Assembly (NCBI GenBank): GCA_027294925.1
Contig: JAPULM010000049.1
Span: 1 to 34,181 of the forward strand
DNA from: a bacterium
Lineage (GTDB): Bacteria > Tectomicrobia > Entotheonellia > Entotheonellales > Entotheonellaceae
DNA length: 34,181 nucleotides
Direction: 5' to 3'
This document shows positions 17,801 to 26,189 of the stretch, in pieces. The translations under genes and the position numbers were made by a program. The notes below the pieces were generated by a model. It saw only the letters and a program-made list of their open reading frames with translations. It ran no database searches and had not been told where the DNA came from. How positions within the stretch are numbered: the stretch's first letter is position 1; each line of letters opens with the position of its first letter.

Positions 17801-17827
17801 CCGCACGCTACGCGTTGCGGTTTTTTT
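17801..17827 (+). terminator. Riboswitch-linked intrinsic terminator
   Basis: CCGCACGC, loop TAC, GCGTTGCGG (one bulged T), followed by seven T. It lies 65 bases after the aptamer and 18 bases before the thiS start. A second imperfect hairpin (CCGTAAGG / CCTTTACGG, about 17765-17789) stands between aptamer and terminator and may be part of the alternative fold. This argues for transcriptional rather than translational control. Confidence 0.85.
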
Positions 17828-17844
17828 ATGCCTAGGGTTGTTGT

Positions 17845-18051
17845 ATGATTGATGTCCACATTAACGGCAAGAAACAAACGATCTCGGAAGGCAGTACGGT
17901 GCGTAGCCTTCTTGAGTCTCTCGGCCTTGCCGATCGGCAAGGCACTGCCGTGGCTGTGAATATGGAGGTTATCCCCCGTAGTTCGCATACAGTCGTCACC
18001 CTACAGGCCGGCGATCGCATTGAGATTGTGCAGGCAGTCGGTGGCGGATAG
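17845..18051 (+). CDS. thiS: Sulfur carrier protein ThiS
   Basis: A 68-residue ubiquitin-fold protein that carries sulfur as a C-terminal thiocarboxylate for thiazole synthesis. It begins MIDVHINGKKQTISEGSTV and ends VQAVGGG, with the required terminal Gly-Gly. AVNMEVIPRS and AGDRIEIVQAVGGG are family-typical. It is the first gene behind the TPP riboswitch terminator. The ribosome site is modest (CTAGGG about nine bases upstream). thiG follows after 12 bases. No adenylyltransferase (thiF) is in the window, so that partner must be elsewhere. Confidence 0.96.
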   Translation: MIDVHINGKKQTISEGSTVRSLLESLGLADRQGTAVAVNMEVIPRSSHTVVTLQAGDRIEIVQAVGGG

Positions 18052-18063
18052 GAGGAATATGAC

Positions 18064-18843
18064 ATGCGACACGATGAACCATTGGTGATTGGCGGCAAGG
18101 AGTTTCAGTCCCGGCTTATTGTCGGAACTGGCAAGTATCCCAGCATGGAGCTGATGCAGCAGTGCCATGAGGCATCGGGGGCCGATATGGTGACCGTGGC
18201 CGTTCGCCGTATGGAATTGCCGGGTACTGATAAGACGCTGCTTGATTACATTGATCGTGATCGTTTTACGATTTTGCCCAATACCGCGGGTTGTTACGAC
18301 GCCGAGTCGGCCGTCCTCGCCGCTAAGCTGGCCCGTGAAGCCGGTCTGTCGGATTTTATTAAGCTGGAAGTCCTTGGTGATGAGAAGACTCTGTTTCCGG
18401 ATGCCGAGGAACTCTTGAAGGCCACTAAGATCCTGGTCAAAGAGGGCTTTGTCGTGATGCCGTATACGAATGACGACCCCATCATGGCCAGGAAGCTGGA
18501 AGACGCTGGAGCTGCCGCGGTGATGCCGCTTGGTGCACCGATCGGTTCCGGGCTTGGGATCTGCAATCCCTATAATATCCGTCTGGTGATGGAAGCGGTC
18601 AAGGTGCCAGTGATTGTTGATGCCGGTGTCGGGATAGCGTCTGATGCCGCGATTGCCATGGAGCTTGGCGTCGAAGCCGTGTTAATGAATACAGGCATCG
18701 CCGGCGCGCAGGATCCACTGGCTATGGCACATGCCATGCGCCTGGCTGTTGAAGCGGGCCGCCTGGCCTGCAAAGCGGGCCGTATTCCTCGTAAACTTTA
18801 TGCCACGGCAAGTAGTCCGCTGGAGGGCATTATTGGCGCTTGA
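18064..18843 (+). CDS. thiG: Thiazole synthase ThiG
   Basis: A 259-residue TIM-barrel enzyme that builds the thiazole phosphate from deoxyxylulose 5-phosphate, a glycine-derived imine and ThiS thiocarboxylate. It has [36 protein letters not shown], and K100 in [11 protein letters not shown] as the Schiff-base lysine. [16 protein letters not shown] and [14 protein letters not shown] bind the phosphate. The length is normal. GGAGG lies a few bases before the ATG. Its end overlaps the TTG start of thiE by 11 bases, so the two are translationally coupled. No thiO or thiH is nearby. Confidence 0.98.
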   Translation: MRHDEPLVIGGKEFQSRLIVGTGKYPSMELMQQCHEASGADMVTVAVRRMELPGTDKTLLDYIDRDRFTILPNTAGCYDAESAVLAAKLAREAGLSDFIKLEVLGDEKTLFPDAEELLKATKILVKEGFVVMPYTNDDPIMARKLEDAGAAAVMPLGAPIGSGLGICNPYNIRLVMEAVKVPVIVDAGVGIASDAAIAMELGVEAVLMNTGIAGAQDPLAMAHAMRLAVEAGRLACKAGRIPRKLYATASSPLEGIIGA

Positions 18844-19486
18844 GACGACTCGTGTTGATTTTCGCCTTTATGTGGTGACCGACCGCCAACAAACGGCTGA
18901 ACGGCCGTTGGAGGCGGTTATCGCCGCCGCGGCGCGGGGCGGTGTCGGTGCGGTCCAACTGCGCGAGAAAGACCTTACGGCGCGCGAGCTGTACGCCCTC
19001 GGCGCCCGTCTGCAAGAAGCTCTTGCGCCCTACGGCGTCCCCCTCTTCATCAATGATCGTCTGGATGTCGCATTGGCCCTGGATACGGCGGGTGTTCATC
19101 TAGCCGGTCATTCGCTATCCACCGCTCAGGCGCGGCGAATTTTGGGTCCGCATAAGCTGATTGGCGTTTCGACCCATCATGTGCAGGAAGCGCGTCAAGC
19201 GGCTTTAGACGGGGCTGATTTTGTCGTGTTCGGACCCGTTTTTTCGACACCGTCCAAGCTGGCGTATGGTCCGCCCCAGGGATTGCAAAAGCTGTCGTCC
19301 GTTACCCGTCAGGTTTCCATCCCGGTATTTGCTATCGGCGGCATTACTACCGATAACTTCGCGCAAGTGCTTGGGGCGGGCGCATATGGCGTCGCTTTAA
19401 TTCGAGCTGTTCTGTCTGCTGACGACCCTTATACGGCAGCCCATCAGCTCTGTCAGACGCTTTTACAAGCGTCTCTCCAAGCCTGA
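18833..19486 (+). CDS. thiE: Thiamine-phosphate synthase ThiE
   Basis: About 217 residues. It joins HMP diphosphate and thiazole phosphate to make thiamine phosphate. Motifs: [65 protein letters not shown], and [15 protein letters not shown] 18833 is chosen as start because GGAGGG lies five bases upstream inside the end of thiG; the frame is open further upstream but that part is thiG sequence read out of frame. It is the last gene of the riboswitch-controlled operon; it converges on argC. Confidence 0.94.
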   Translation: MALETTRVDFRLYVVTDRQQTAERPLEAVIAAAARGGVGAVQLREKDLTARELYALGARLQEALAPYGVPLFINDRLDVALALDTAGVHLAGHSLSTAQARRILGPHKLIGVSTHHVQEARQAALDGADFVVFGPVFSTPSKLAYGPPQGLQKLSSVTRQVSIPVFAIGGITTDNFAQVLGAGAYGVALIRAVLSADDPYTAAHQLCQTLLQASLQA

Positions 19487-19544
19487 AAAGCTGTCTGAAA
19501 AGCTCTGTCTTAGGCCACAGAGGGACTTTCCAAACGACCTTTGC

Positions 19545-19567
19545 AAAAGCCTGCTTCAGAAGCGGGC
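19545..19567 (-). terminator. Terminator of argC
   Basis: On the minus strand GCCCGCTT, loop CTG, AAGCAGGC (one G-T pair) is followed by TTTT. It lies about 45 bases after the argC stop. On the plus strand it lacks a T-run, so it serves argC rather than thiE. Confidence 0.6.
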
Positions 19568-19611
19568 CACAAGCTTGCGTTCGCAGGTTCGGGCGATAAG
19601 TGTTAGTGGGG

Positions 19612-20658
19612 CTATGGAAAAATCCCCGGAAATTGTAAGCCTGTGGTCTCAGGCAGATCAAACATCAGGTTCATATTCTGGATTGCTTGGCCAGCGGCGC
19701 CGCGGCCCAGGTTGTCGATAGCGGCAATGGCGATGACCGTGTCGGTGCGGGCATCAATCTTCACCGTGACGTCGCAATAGTTCGATCCCAGAGTGGCCTT
19801 GGTCTGTGGCAATGTATCGTCTAGCACCCGTACAAATGGCGCCTTGCTGTAGGTCTCAGCGTAAAGATTCAGCGCTTCCTGTTCAGTCAAGTCGCCATTG
19901 AGAGGCGCATAGACGGTGGCTAAAATACCGCGTGTCATGGGTACCAGATGCGGCGTAAAGACGACCCGTACGGTGTGGCCGGCGATGGCGGAAAGCTCTT
20001 GTTCAATTTCGGCTGTATGGTTATGTCCGACTACGCTATAAGCACTCAGGTTTTCATTCACCTCGGCGTAGCGCAAACCGCCGCCACCGCCACGTCCGGC
20101 GCCGGAGACGCCGGATTTGGCATCAATGATAATGCCCGTCGTTTTTACCTTGCCTGTCTGTAACAGGGGAATTAAGGCGAGCAGAGAAGCTGCTGGATAG
20201 CAACCCGGATTGGCCAGTAAACGGGTCTTGCTGATCGCTTCGCGATGCAACTCTGGCAGGCCATAGACCGCTTCGCCAAGATAGCCGGGAGCAATGTGGT
20301 CGAATTTATACCAGGTGGGATAAAGAGACGCATCATGCAGGCGAAAATCGGCGGCAATATCGACCACTTTGCAGTCTTGCTCCAGCATCGTTGGAACGAG
20401 GTGCATCGCTTTACCACTTGGCAGAGAGACAAAGACGACATCCGAATCGCGTGCGATGCGTTCGGCATCGGCACCGATCATGGTCTGATCGATGAATTGA
20501 CGTAGATTGGGATAAAGGTTAGACATCGCCTGTCCCTGCTGCGTTTCGGCTGTCAGGTGAACAATCTCAACCTGTGGATGGCTCATCAGCAGCCGTACAG
20601 CCTCGGCCCCGCCATAGCCCGAGGCGCCAATAATGCTTGCCTTAATTGTTAGCACCAT
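19612..20658 (-). CDS. argC: N-acetyl-gamma-glutamyl-phosphate reductase
   Basis: A 348-residue dehydrogenase of arginine biosynthesis; it reduces N-acetylglutamyl phosphate to the semialdehyde with NADPH. The Rossmann motif IIGASGYGGAEAVRLLMSHP opens the protein. C153 in LLANPGCYPAA is the catalytic cysteine. SGVSGAGRGGGGGLRYAEVNE and VVFTPHLVPMTRGI are family signatures. ATG 20658 or the adjacent GTG 20655 is the start, since AAGGGGG lies directly upstream and fits GTG slightly better. It stands alone with its own terminator; no other arg gene is near. Confidence 0.96.
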   Translation of the reverse strand: MVLTIKASIIGASGYGGAEAVRLLMSHPQVEIVHLTAETQQGQAMSNLYPNLRQFIDQTMIGADAERIARDSDVVFVSLPSGKAMHLVPTMLEQDCKVVDIAADFRLHDASLYPTWYKFDHIAPGYLGEAVYGLPELHREAISKTRLLANPGCYPAASLLALIPLLQTGKVKTTGIIIDAKSGVSGAGRGGGGGLRYAEVNENLSAYSVVGHNHTAEIEQELSAIAGHTVRVVFTPHLVPMTRGILATVYAPLNGDLTEQEALNLYAETYSKAPFVRVLDDTLPQTKATLGSNYCDVTVKIDARTDTVIAIAAIDNLGRGAAGQAIQNMNLMFDLPETTGLQFPGIFP

Positions 20659-21160
20659 GCCCCCTTGTTTTATCAAACATAACGCTTCAAGATGCCACCC
20701 CGCGAGACCCTCAAGCGGTGAATTTTCAAGCTGTTGGAAATACCTATTGTACCAGGATAGATCAACAAAAAATAGACAAAGCAGGCGGTTTCTACCTTCT
20801 TTTAACATTCCGTCGGATCCACATCTTGACAAACGGTATGATAAAAGCGCCTGACGCAGCAGAGGAGGCTAGCATCATTAACCCTGTTTTTTACAGTGAG
20901 GCTATTCCTACCTTGGCATCCGGCAAGGCTGATTGACGGCGAGCCAGGGCAATTGCCCTGGAAAAGGTGAGCGACGGCTGTCATGTGGCGTGAAATCCGC
21001 TATAATTTTAACATCGTACGGCAGAAGTCTGCCGATGGTTGTAAGACTCTGTCGATTCATAACGATACGGTGATGGGTCTTGTCATTTTGACGGGATAGT
21101 TGCAGTATGCAGGACTAGACTAGTATTGATAGGGTTCGGGCGTATGGTAAGGAGTCGACT
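20659..21160. other. Intergenic region between argC and the pncC-like gene
   Basis: About 500 bases. It holds a perfect 18-bp palindrome CCAGGGCAATTGCCCTGG (20944-20961), a strong promoter (20978-21006) and a leader of about 150 bases before the GTG at 21161. The leader contains the hairpin CGGCAGA-AG-TCTGCCG (about 21018-21033). A 32-codon open frame at 20838-20936 has no ribosome site at its ATG and is not called. Confidence 0.5.
20978..21006 (+). promoter_or_regulatory. Sigma70-type promoter for the murein-recycling block
   Basis: CTGTCA (20978-20983), exactly 17 bases, and a perfect TATAAT (21001-21006). It drives rightward transcription with a leader of about 150 bases before the PncC/CinA-like gene. 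The 18-bp palindrome just upstream is well placed for a regulator. Confidence 0.6.
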
Positions 21161-21646
21161 GTGGCGCTTGAAGAGACGATTGCCACCCAGTTGCAACAAC
21201 GGGGTTGGCGTTTGGCGCTGGTTGAAACGACGAGTGGCGGCTTGATGGCCACTCGGCTCGTGCGCTTAGCCGGAAGCTCGGCTTATTTTGACCGTAGCAT
21301 TATTGCATATAGTAAAGAGGCTAAGATTCAGTCGCTCGATATGGACCCGACGGTGTTCGAACGTTTCGGTTCGGTTAGCATAGAAATGGCCTGTGCTATG
21401 GCCGAGGGGCTGCGTCGTTTAAGCCACGCTGATTTGGTCTTGGCTGAGACCGGTATTGCGGGTCCGATTCGTGGCCGATCACCGAAAGCGTTAGGTGCCA
21501 CTTGTTTTGCGCTGCTTACACCAACGGGAAACATTAGCGAAGAGATCCAATTTGCCGGTGACCGTCAAGCCATTCAAGAACAAATTGCCGGCTACGCACT
21601 CGGCATGATTGCACGCTACCTTACCTCTACACCTCAGGAAGCCTAA
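21161..21646 (+). CDS. CinA C-terminal / PncC-like protein with altered active site
   Basis: A 161-residue single-domain protein of the CinA C-terminal (nicotinamide-nucleotide amidase) family, which deamidates NMN. AGSSAYFDRSIIAYSKEAKI, VSIEMACAMAEGLRR and ADLVLAETGIAGPI follow the family closely. The usual ESCTGG motif, whose Ser is the nucleophile, reads ETTSGG here (residues 22-27), while the helper Tyr50 and Lys55 (AYSKEAK) remain. Amidase activity may be lost, or Thr may substitute. GTG 21161 has AAGGAG seven bases upstream. It is the first gene after a strong promoter, and ldcA starts directly after its stop. Confidence 0.85.
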   Translation: MALEETIATQLQQRGWRLALVETTSGGLMATRLVRLAGSSAYFDRSIIAYSKEAKIQSLDMDPTVFERFGSVSIEMACAMAEGLRRLSHADLVLAETGIAGPIRGRSPKALGATCFALLTPTGNISEEIQFAGDRQAIQEQIAGYALGMIARYLTSTPQEA

Positions 21647-22612
21647 GTGTCCCTGCAGCAGTTGATTCGTCCACCCGCTTTGCAAGAAGGCGATTGTATT
21701 GGCCTGGCGGCGCCAGCCAGTCCGTTTGACCGGCAGGCCTTGCAAGTGGGTGTAGAGGTTTTACAATCGTGGGGATTTCGCGTCCATTATACACCGCGTG
21801 TGTTCGACAAATACCGCTATTTGGCCGGCACTGATACGGATCGTGCGGCGGAATTGCACGCCTTGTTTGTTGATCCTGACATCAAGGCGATTTTGTGTTG
21901 CCGGGGTGGCTACGGCGCCCAACGCCTCCTTCCTTATCTTGATCCTGATTTAATTACCGCCCATCCAAAAATTCTCATGGGCTATAGCGATTTGACCAGC
22001 CTGTTGCTTTATCTGTATACCCAATGTGGTTTGGTAACCTTGCATGGGCCAGTCGTTGCCAAGGATATTCATCCGGGTTTAGCGATCGCCGCGCAACAAC
22101 AGATCAAAGGCATACTGATGGGCGATGATGATGCCATGCAACCGCCCGAGTGTCTTATGCAAAGTCTGATGGTGTTGTCGCCTGGCGAAGCCGAAGGTCA
22201 ACTATTGGGGGGCTGTTTGTCGTTACTCGTCTGTGCCACGGGCACGCCGTTTTTACCCGATACGCGAGGAGCCATTTTGTTTCTGGAGGACCACGGCGAG
22301 CGGCTTTATGCCATTGATCGCATGCTGACCGCGTTACGTCTCGCCGGTGTGTTTACCGGTGTACAAGGTTTGGTCTTTGGCAGTCTTGAGCCTGATGAGG
22401 CTGATCGAAAACGGCCATATCGTGTACAAGAGATCATTGTGGATGTGCTTGGCGATTTGCACATTCCGATTCTGTCTGGTTTTCCTGCCGGACATTGTCC
22501 CTACCCTTTGGCGCTACCCTTTGGAACACGTGTGGCACTTCGCAAGGGGCGTCTCGTTCTGTGTGAAGCACCTGTTGTAAAGGCTGTCGGCTCACTTTCG
22601 TCATCCCTATGA
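21647..22612 (+). CDS. ldcA: LD-carboxypeptidase (peptidase S66, LdcA/MccF family)
   Basis: A 321-residue serine peptidase that removes the terminal D-Ala from murein tetrapeptides during cell-wall recycling in the cytoplasm. ILCCRGGYGAQRLLPYLD leads to the nucleophile S114 in MGYSDLTSLL. The later glutamate lies in ILFLEDHGERLYAIDRML and the histidine in GFPAGHCPYPLALPFG. MccF self-immunity proteins have the same fold, but the position beside mpl speaks for recycling. GTG 21647 abuts the stop of the PncC-like gene, with AGGAAG six bases before it, so translation is coupled. Confidence 0.92.
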   Translation: MSLQQLIRPPALQEGDCIGLAAPASPFDRQALQVGVEVLQSWGFRVHYTPRVFDKYRYLAGTDTDRAAELHALFVDPDIKAILCCRGGYGAQRLLPYLDPDLITAHPKILMGYSDLTSLLLYLYTQCGLVTLHGPVVAKDIHPGLAIAAQQQIKGILMGDDDAMQPPECLMQSLMVLSPGEAEGQLLGGCLSLLVCATGTPFLPDTRGAILFLEDHGERLYAIDRMLTALRLAGVFTGVQGLVFGSLEPDEADRKRPYRVQEIIVDVLGDLHIPILSGFPAGHCPYPLALPFGTRVALRKGRLVLCEAPVVKAVGSLSSSL

Positions 22613-22676
22613 CGTCAGCTCTTCAGTCCTTCAGAGGGATAGGATAGGCAAGAACTTCTGTCCAAGAACTTAGACT

Positions 22677-23798
22677 GTGCAGCAGCTTGATCAGCACCTA
22701 AGACAAGCAACCCAAGACGGGGTCGTGCCCGGAGCGGTGATTTGCGTGGCGCATCGCGGTGCGATCGTTTGGCACCAGGCCTATGGTGTTGCCGAATCTG
22801 CTTTGCGCCGCCGCCCCATGCGGCGTGAGACCTTGTTTGACATTGCGTCGCTGACCAAAGTTGTGGCGACGACCTCATTGCTTTTGATTGCCCAGCATGA
22901 AGGGTTCTGTCGTCTTGATGATCAGTTACAGCGCTTTTATCCCGCTACCAGTGGTACGACGCTGGGCGCTGTTACCATACGCCAGTTGCTCTCGCACACC
23001 AGTGGCTTTGCAGCTTGGTATCCGTTGTACCGCGTGTTGTTGCCTGATGGCCCAATATGCAGTGGGCCAGACAAGGCTTGGTTGCATCGTCAACAATCAG
23101 CCGCATTGATTCTCCGGACCGCTATGGTTTATCCTGCCGGTTCACAAGTGCTATACAGCGATTTGGGTTTTATTTTGCTTGCTGACATTCTTGAGTTGCA
23201 GTACCAACAGTCTCTGCATACGCTCTTTCTCCGGAAAGTCGCACAGCCGCTTGCTTTACGTGCCACAGCTTATCGCCCGTTGGGTGGCGTTTCCCCGTTG
23301 CCAACATGTCCGGCAGCCTATGCCGCCACTGAAGTGTGTGGGTGGCGCCGGCGGTCGTTGAGTGGGGAGGTGCATGACGAAAATGCTTGGGCAATGGGCG
23401 GGGTTGCCGGACACGCCGGACTCTTTGCTACGGCTGAAGACCTATGTCGATTTGCCTGCGCCTGGTGGGAAACAGCAGACGGTCGACATTCCTGGTTGCC
23501 GGCCTCTCTGTTACAGGAAAGCATGCAGCGTCAGACACCTCCGCCTGGCAGTAGCCGCGCGCTGGGATGGGATACGCCGACACTAGGCAAGTCGTCATCG
23601 GGCGATTTTTTTTCAACCCGCTCAATCGGTCATCTCGGATTTACCGGCTGCAGCCTGTGGATTGATTTAGAGCGGCAGATTATAGTAGCCTTTTGCACCA
23701 ATCGGGTGCATCCGATGCGGGGCGCCACAGGTATTGTGCAGTTGCGACCAGCCGTTCACAATCTTGTTATGCGTGCACTAGGAGCTGCTTCATCTTGA
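22677..23798 (+). CDS. Serine beta-lactamase-fold hydrolase (class C / AmpH type)
   Basis: About 373 residues of the serine-hydrolase (beta-lactamase family 12) fold. The SxxK motif is S58-L-T-K61 in DIASLTKVVATT, followed by QLLSHTSGF. The second motif Y160-S-D takes the place of YxN. HLGFTGCSLWID near the end is in the place of the third motif (HxG type). There is no signal peptide, so it is cytoplasmic as read. Placement between ldcA and mpl suggests a murein-peptide amidase or esterase rather than antibiotic resistance; this is inference. GTG 22677 has no clear ribosome site, and an in-frame stop just upstream limits alternatives. The stop overlaps the mpl TTG. Confidence 0.85.
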   Translation: MQQLDQHLRQATQDGVVPGAVICVAHRGAIVWHQAYGVAESALRRRPMRRETLFDIASLTKVVATTSLLLIAQHEGFCRLDDQLQRFYPATSGTTLGAVTIRQLLSHTSGFAAWYPLYRVLLPDGPICSGPDKAWLHRQQSAALILRTAMVYPAGSQVLYSDLGFILLADILELQYQQSLHTLFLRKVAQPLALRATAYRPLGGVSPLPTCPAAYAATEVCGWRRRSLSGEVHDENAWAMGGVAGHAGLFATAEDLCRFACAWWETADGRHSWLPASLLQESMQRQTPPPGSSRALGWDTPTLGKSSSGDFFSTRSIGHLGFTGCSLWIDLERQIIVAFCTNRVHPMRGATGIVQLRPAVHNLVMRALGAASS

Positions 23799-25267
23799 CC
23801 ATTGAACGACCTCATCACATTCATCTGGTTGCATGCTGCGGTACGGGCATGGGGGGCCTGGCCGGTATGTTGAAGGCTTATGGCTATCATGTCACCGGTT
23901 CCGATGCGCACGTCTATCCTCCGATGTCGACCCAACTAGAGAACTGGGGTATAGCGATCTACGAGGGCTTCCGAGCGGAACATCTGCAACCACGCCCGGA
24001 TTGGGTTGTGGTTGGCAATGCGGTGTCTCGAGATAATCCCGAGGCCATTGCCGTGCGCCAGGCGGGTATTCCGACGCTTTCCTTTCCTCAGGCGCTGGCT
24101 TATTTTTTCATCCAGACGCGACATGCGGTTGTGGTGGCGGGTACGCACGGTAAGAGTACGACAACGGCGCTGATTGCCTGCTTACTAGCGCATGCAGGTT
24201 GCGACCCCAGGGTTTTTGTCGGTGCTGTTATGTGCAACTTTAACAGCACCTTTTGTCTTGGGCAGGGGCCGCATGTGGTGGTGGAAGGTGACGAATATGA
24301 TAGCGCCTATTTTGATAAAGCGCCTAAATTTCTTCATTACCGGCCCCGAACAGCCGTCCTGACGTCAGTCGAATTTGATCATGCGGATATTTATCGCGAT
24401 CTGCAACAGGTGCGAGCTGCTTTCAATCGTTTTTTACAACTTCTACCTGTCGATGGTCAATTGATTGCCTGTAACGACCAGCCGTCTGTACAAGAGTTAT
24501 TGACCAATGCGTCGTTTAGGGTCCCTGTGCAGACCTATGGTATACAAGCTCAGGCCAATTGGCGCGCGGTTGATTGCCAGCCACAGAAACAGGGTATGCA
24601 CGCCACCGTTTTATACAATGGGGCTCTATTTGCTCAGCTGATAAGTCCGCTACTCGGGGAACATAATGTTCAAAATCTTTTGGCTGCGGTGGCGGTGGTT
24701 CACCACCTGGGTTTATCAGCTGCTCAGATTGCGGCGGGATTGGCAGTCTTCAAGAATATCAAACGGCGTTGCGAAGTGCGGGGTGAGGTAAACGGGATAA
24801 CCGTTATTGATGATTTTGCCCATCATCCCACGGCTGTCCGTGTAACGCTGGCGGCTGTCCGCCAGGCCTATCCTGAGGCGTGTCTGTGGGCCGTTTTCGA
24901 ACCACGCAGTGCAACCAGTCGGCGGGCGGTATTTCAGCAGGACTTTATCGACGCGTTGGTCTTGGCTGACCGTGTGGTGCTTGCTGATGTGCATCGTAAG
25001 GGGCAGCTGCAAGCCGCACAACGTCTGTCGCCGGCGTCATTGATTGCCGCGCTGCGGGCTCGTCAGACGCCGGCCTGGTTCTATCCGACAACAGCGGCGA
25101 TCATTGATCATCTCTGCCTTGAAGTACAAGATCCGGCTGTGGTGTTGATCATGTCAAATGGTGGATTCGACAATATTCATCAGCGTTTACTCACAGCGTT
25201 AGCACAACGTTCAATGGTTACACCGCTTGTAACGCCTACAACTTCCTCTGGGGTGGAGACGATTTGA
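23795..25267 (+). CDS. mpl: UDP-N-acetylmuramate:L-Ala-gamma-D-Glu-mDAP ligase
   Basis: A 490-residue Mur-ligase family enzyme that reattaches recycled murein tripeptide to UDP-MurNAc. It begins with the UDP-binding IHLVACCGTGMGGLAGMLK. The ATP loop GTHGKSTTTALI has K120. EGDEYDSAYFDKAPKFLHY and IDDFAHHPTAVRVTL are Mpl/MurC signatures. TTG 23795 is chosen because it overlaps the TGA of the previous gene and AGGAG lies ten bases upstream; further upstream the frame is the previous gene read out of phase. With LdcA this gives the two main cytoplasmic steps of peptide recycling. Confidence 0.95.
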   Translation: MTIERPHHIHLVACCGTGMGGLAGMLKAYGYHVTGSDAHVYPPMSTQLENWGIAIYEGFRAEHLQPRPDWVVVGNAVSRDNPEAIAVRQAGIPTLSFPQALAYFFIQTRHAVVVAGTHGKSTTTALIACLLAHAGCDPRVFVGAVMCNFNSTFCLGQGPHVVVEGDEYDSAYFDKAPKFLHYRPRTAVLTSVEFDHADIYRDLQQVRAAFNRFLQLLPVDGQLIACNDQPSVQELLTNASFRVPVQTYGIQAQANWRAVDCQPQKQGMHATVLYNGALFAQLISPLLGEHNVQNLLAAVAVVHHLGLSAAQIAAGLAVFKNIKRRCEVRGEVNGITVIDDFAHHPTAVRVTLAAVRQAYPEACLWAVFEPRSATSRRAVFQQDFIDALVLADRVVLADVHRKGQLQAAQRLSPASLIAALRARQTPAWFYPTTAAIIDHLCLEVQDPAVVLIMSNGGFDNIHQRLLTALAQRSMVTPLVTPTTSSGVETI

Positions 25268-25271
25268 CGTC

Positions 25272-26186
25272 ATGCATGTGATAGATGGTGGCTATTGGCG
25301 TTGTCGTGCAAACACATATATCAAACAAGTCGGGTCCTGGCTTACCTTGATGGTGATCATGGGCGTTGGCATCGGGTGGGCGACGCCGAAGTCTCATGTG
25401 CTCCGCTTCTCCGATACGCCAGTGATAAAGCCCCCGGCTTCAAAGGACTACTTTACCCTTACCAAACCTATACCTACCAACTCCGATAGCCCGCGGCAAG
25501 CAGCTGACCATTGGCTGCAGCGCAACGGTTGGAAACAGCTCTGGCCTCTTTTAGTGCCGGCAGGCAGGAAGCACCTTACTTTTGCCGGTCCGCCAACCCA
25601 GCGTTACCTACGACTAAATGCTGATAAATCGTTTTATATCTGGGCTCGCCGGACTGAGGTTGATCCGTATCAGTTACCATATTTGGAAATTAGCTGGGGT
25701 GTGGAACGCTTTCCGCAGGGTGCAGCTCTCGACCTTTACGGCCGCAATGATCGTTCGATTGCTGTGATGATTTCGTTTGGCCCTAAAGTGCCATCGTCAG
25801 GGTTAAGGCCTAGCATTCCAAGGGCTTTGGCTTTCTTCTGGGGCGCCACGGAGAAAGTCGGCGGTTTGTACTCATGCATTAAACCGCGGCAAGGCCCAAG
25901 TAATGTGCGCGTCATGCACTGCAAGTATCCGCACGTCAAATATATTGCACTACGTAGCGGCGGGGCTGGAGGTGTACATACGGATCGTGTTAATTTGATT
26001 GAATATTTTCAACGCTATTTCCCGCAATATTGGCAAAAGCATCATCGCGTTCCACCTGTTGTTGCGGTGAGTTTTGAAGCTCGATCCGATAAAACGGCTA
26101 GTCTGTCGATTGCCAGGCTCTATGCCATTGCGTTTACTGCATCTGCCAATGGCCGAGTTGCTGTACCTGTTCAGGAAGGAAAGTGA
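25272..26186 (+). CDS. DUF3047 domain protein, exported
   Basis: A 304-residue protein. After a basic start, a hydrophobic stretch WLTLMVIMGVGIGWATP (about residues 23-39) looks like a signal peptide or anchor. The body has RYLRLNADKSFYIWARRTEVDP, QLPYLEISWGVERFPQGAAL and DRSIAVMISFG, matching the DUF3047 pattern of proteobacterial envelope proteins. Function unknown. It follows mpl by four bases and precedes the HlyD-type gene by three, so it is co-transcribed and possibly linked to the cell envelope. The ribosome site is weak. Confidence 0.75.
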   Translation: MHVIDGGYWRCRANTYIKQVGSWLTLMVIMGVGIGWATPKSHVLRFSDTPVIKPPASKDYFTLTKPIPTNSDSPRQAADHWLQRNGWKQLWPLLVPAGRKHLTFAGPPTQRYLRLNADKSFYIWARRTEVDPYQLPYLEISWGVERFPQGAALDLYGRNDRSIAVMISFGPKVPSSGLRPSIPRALAFFWGATEKVGGLYSCIKPRQGPSNVRVMHCKYPHVKYIALRSGGAGGVHTDRVNLIEYFQRYFPQYWQKHHRVPPVVAVSFEARSDKTASLSIARLYAIAFTASANGRVAVPVQEGK

Positions 26187-26189
26187 AGG

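Noticed and set aside
17431..17988. 185-residue frame antisense to the thi leader and thiS
   Set aside because: It overlaps the TPP riboswitch and thiS, shows no family features, and has an improbable composition.
20838..20936. 32-codon frame MIKAPDAAEEAS... before the murein block
   Set aside because: No ribosome site at its ATG; the GAGGAGG inside it precedes only ATC/ATT codons. Not enough support.
22677..23798. Beta-lactamase resistance gene
   Set aside because: No signal peptide, YSD instead of YxN, and location between ldcA and mpl; a recycling-type hydrolase is more likely.
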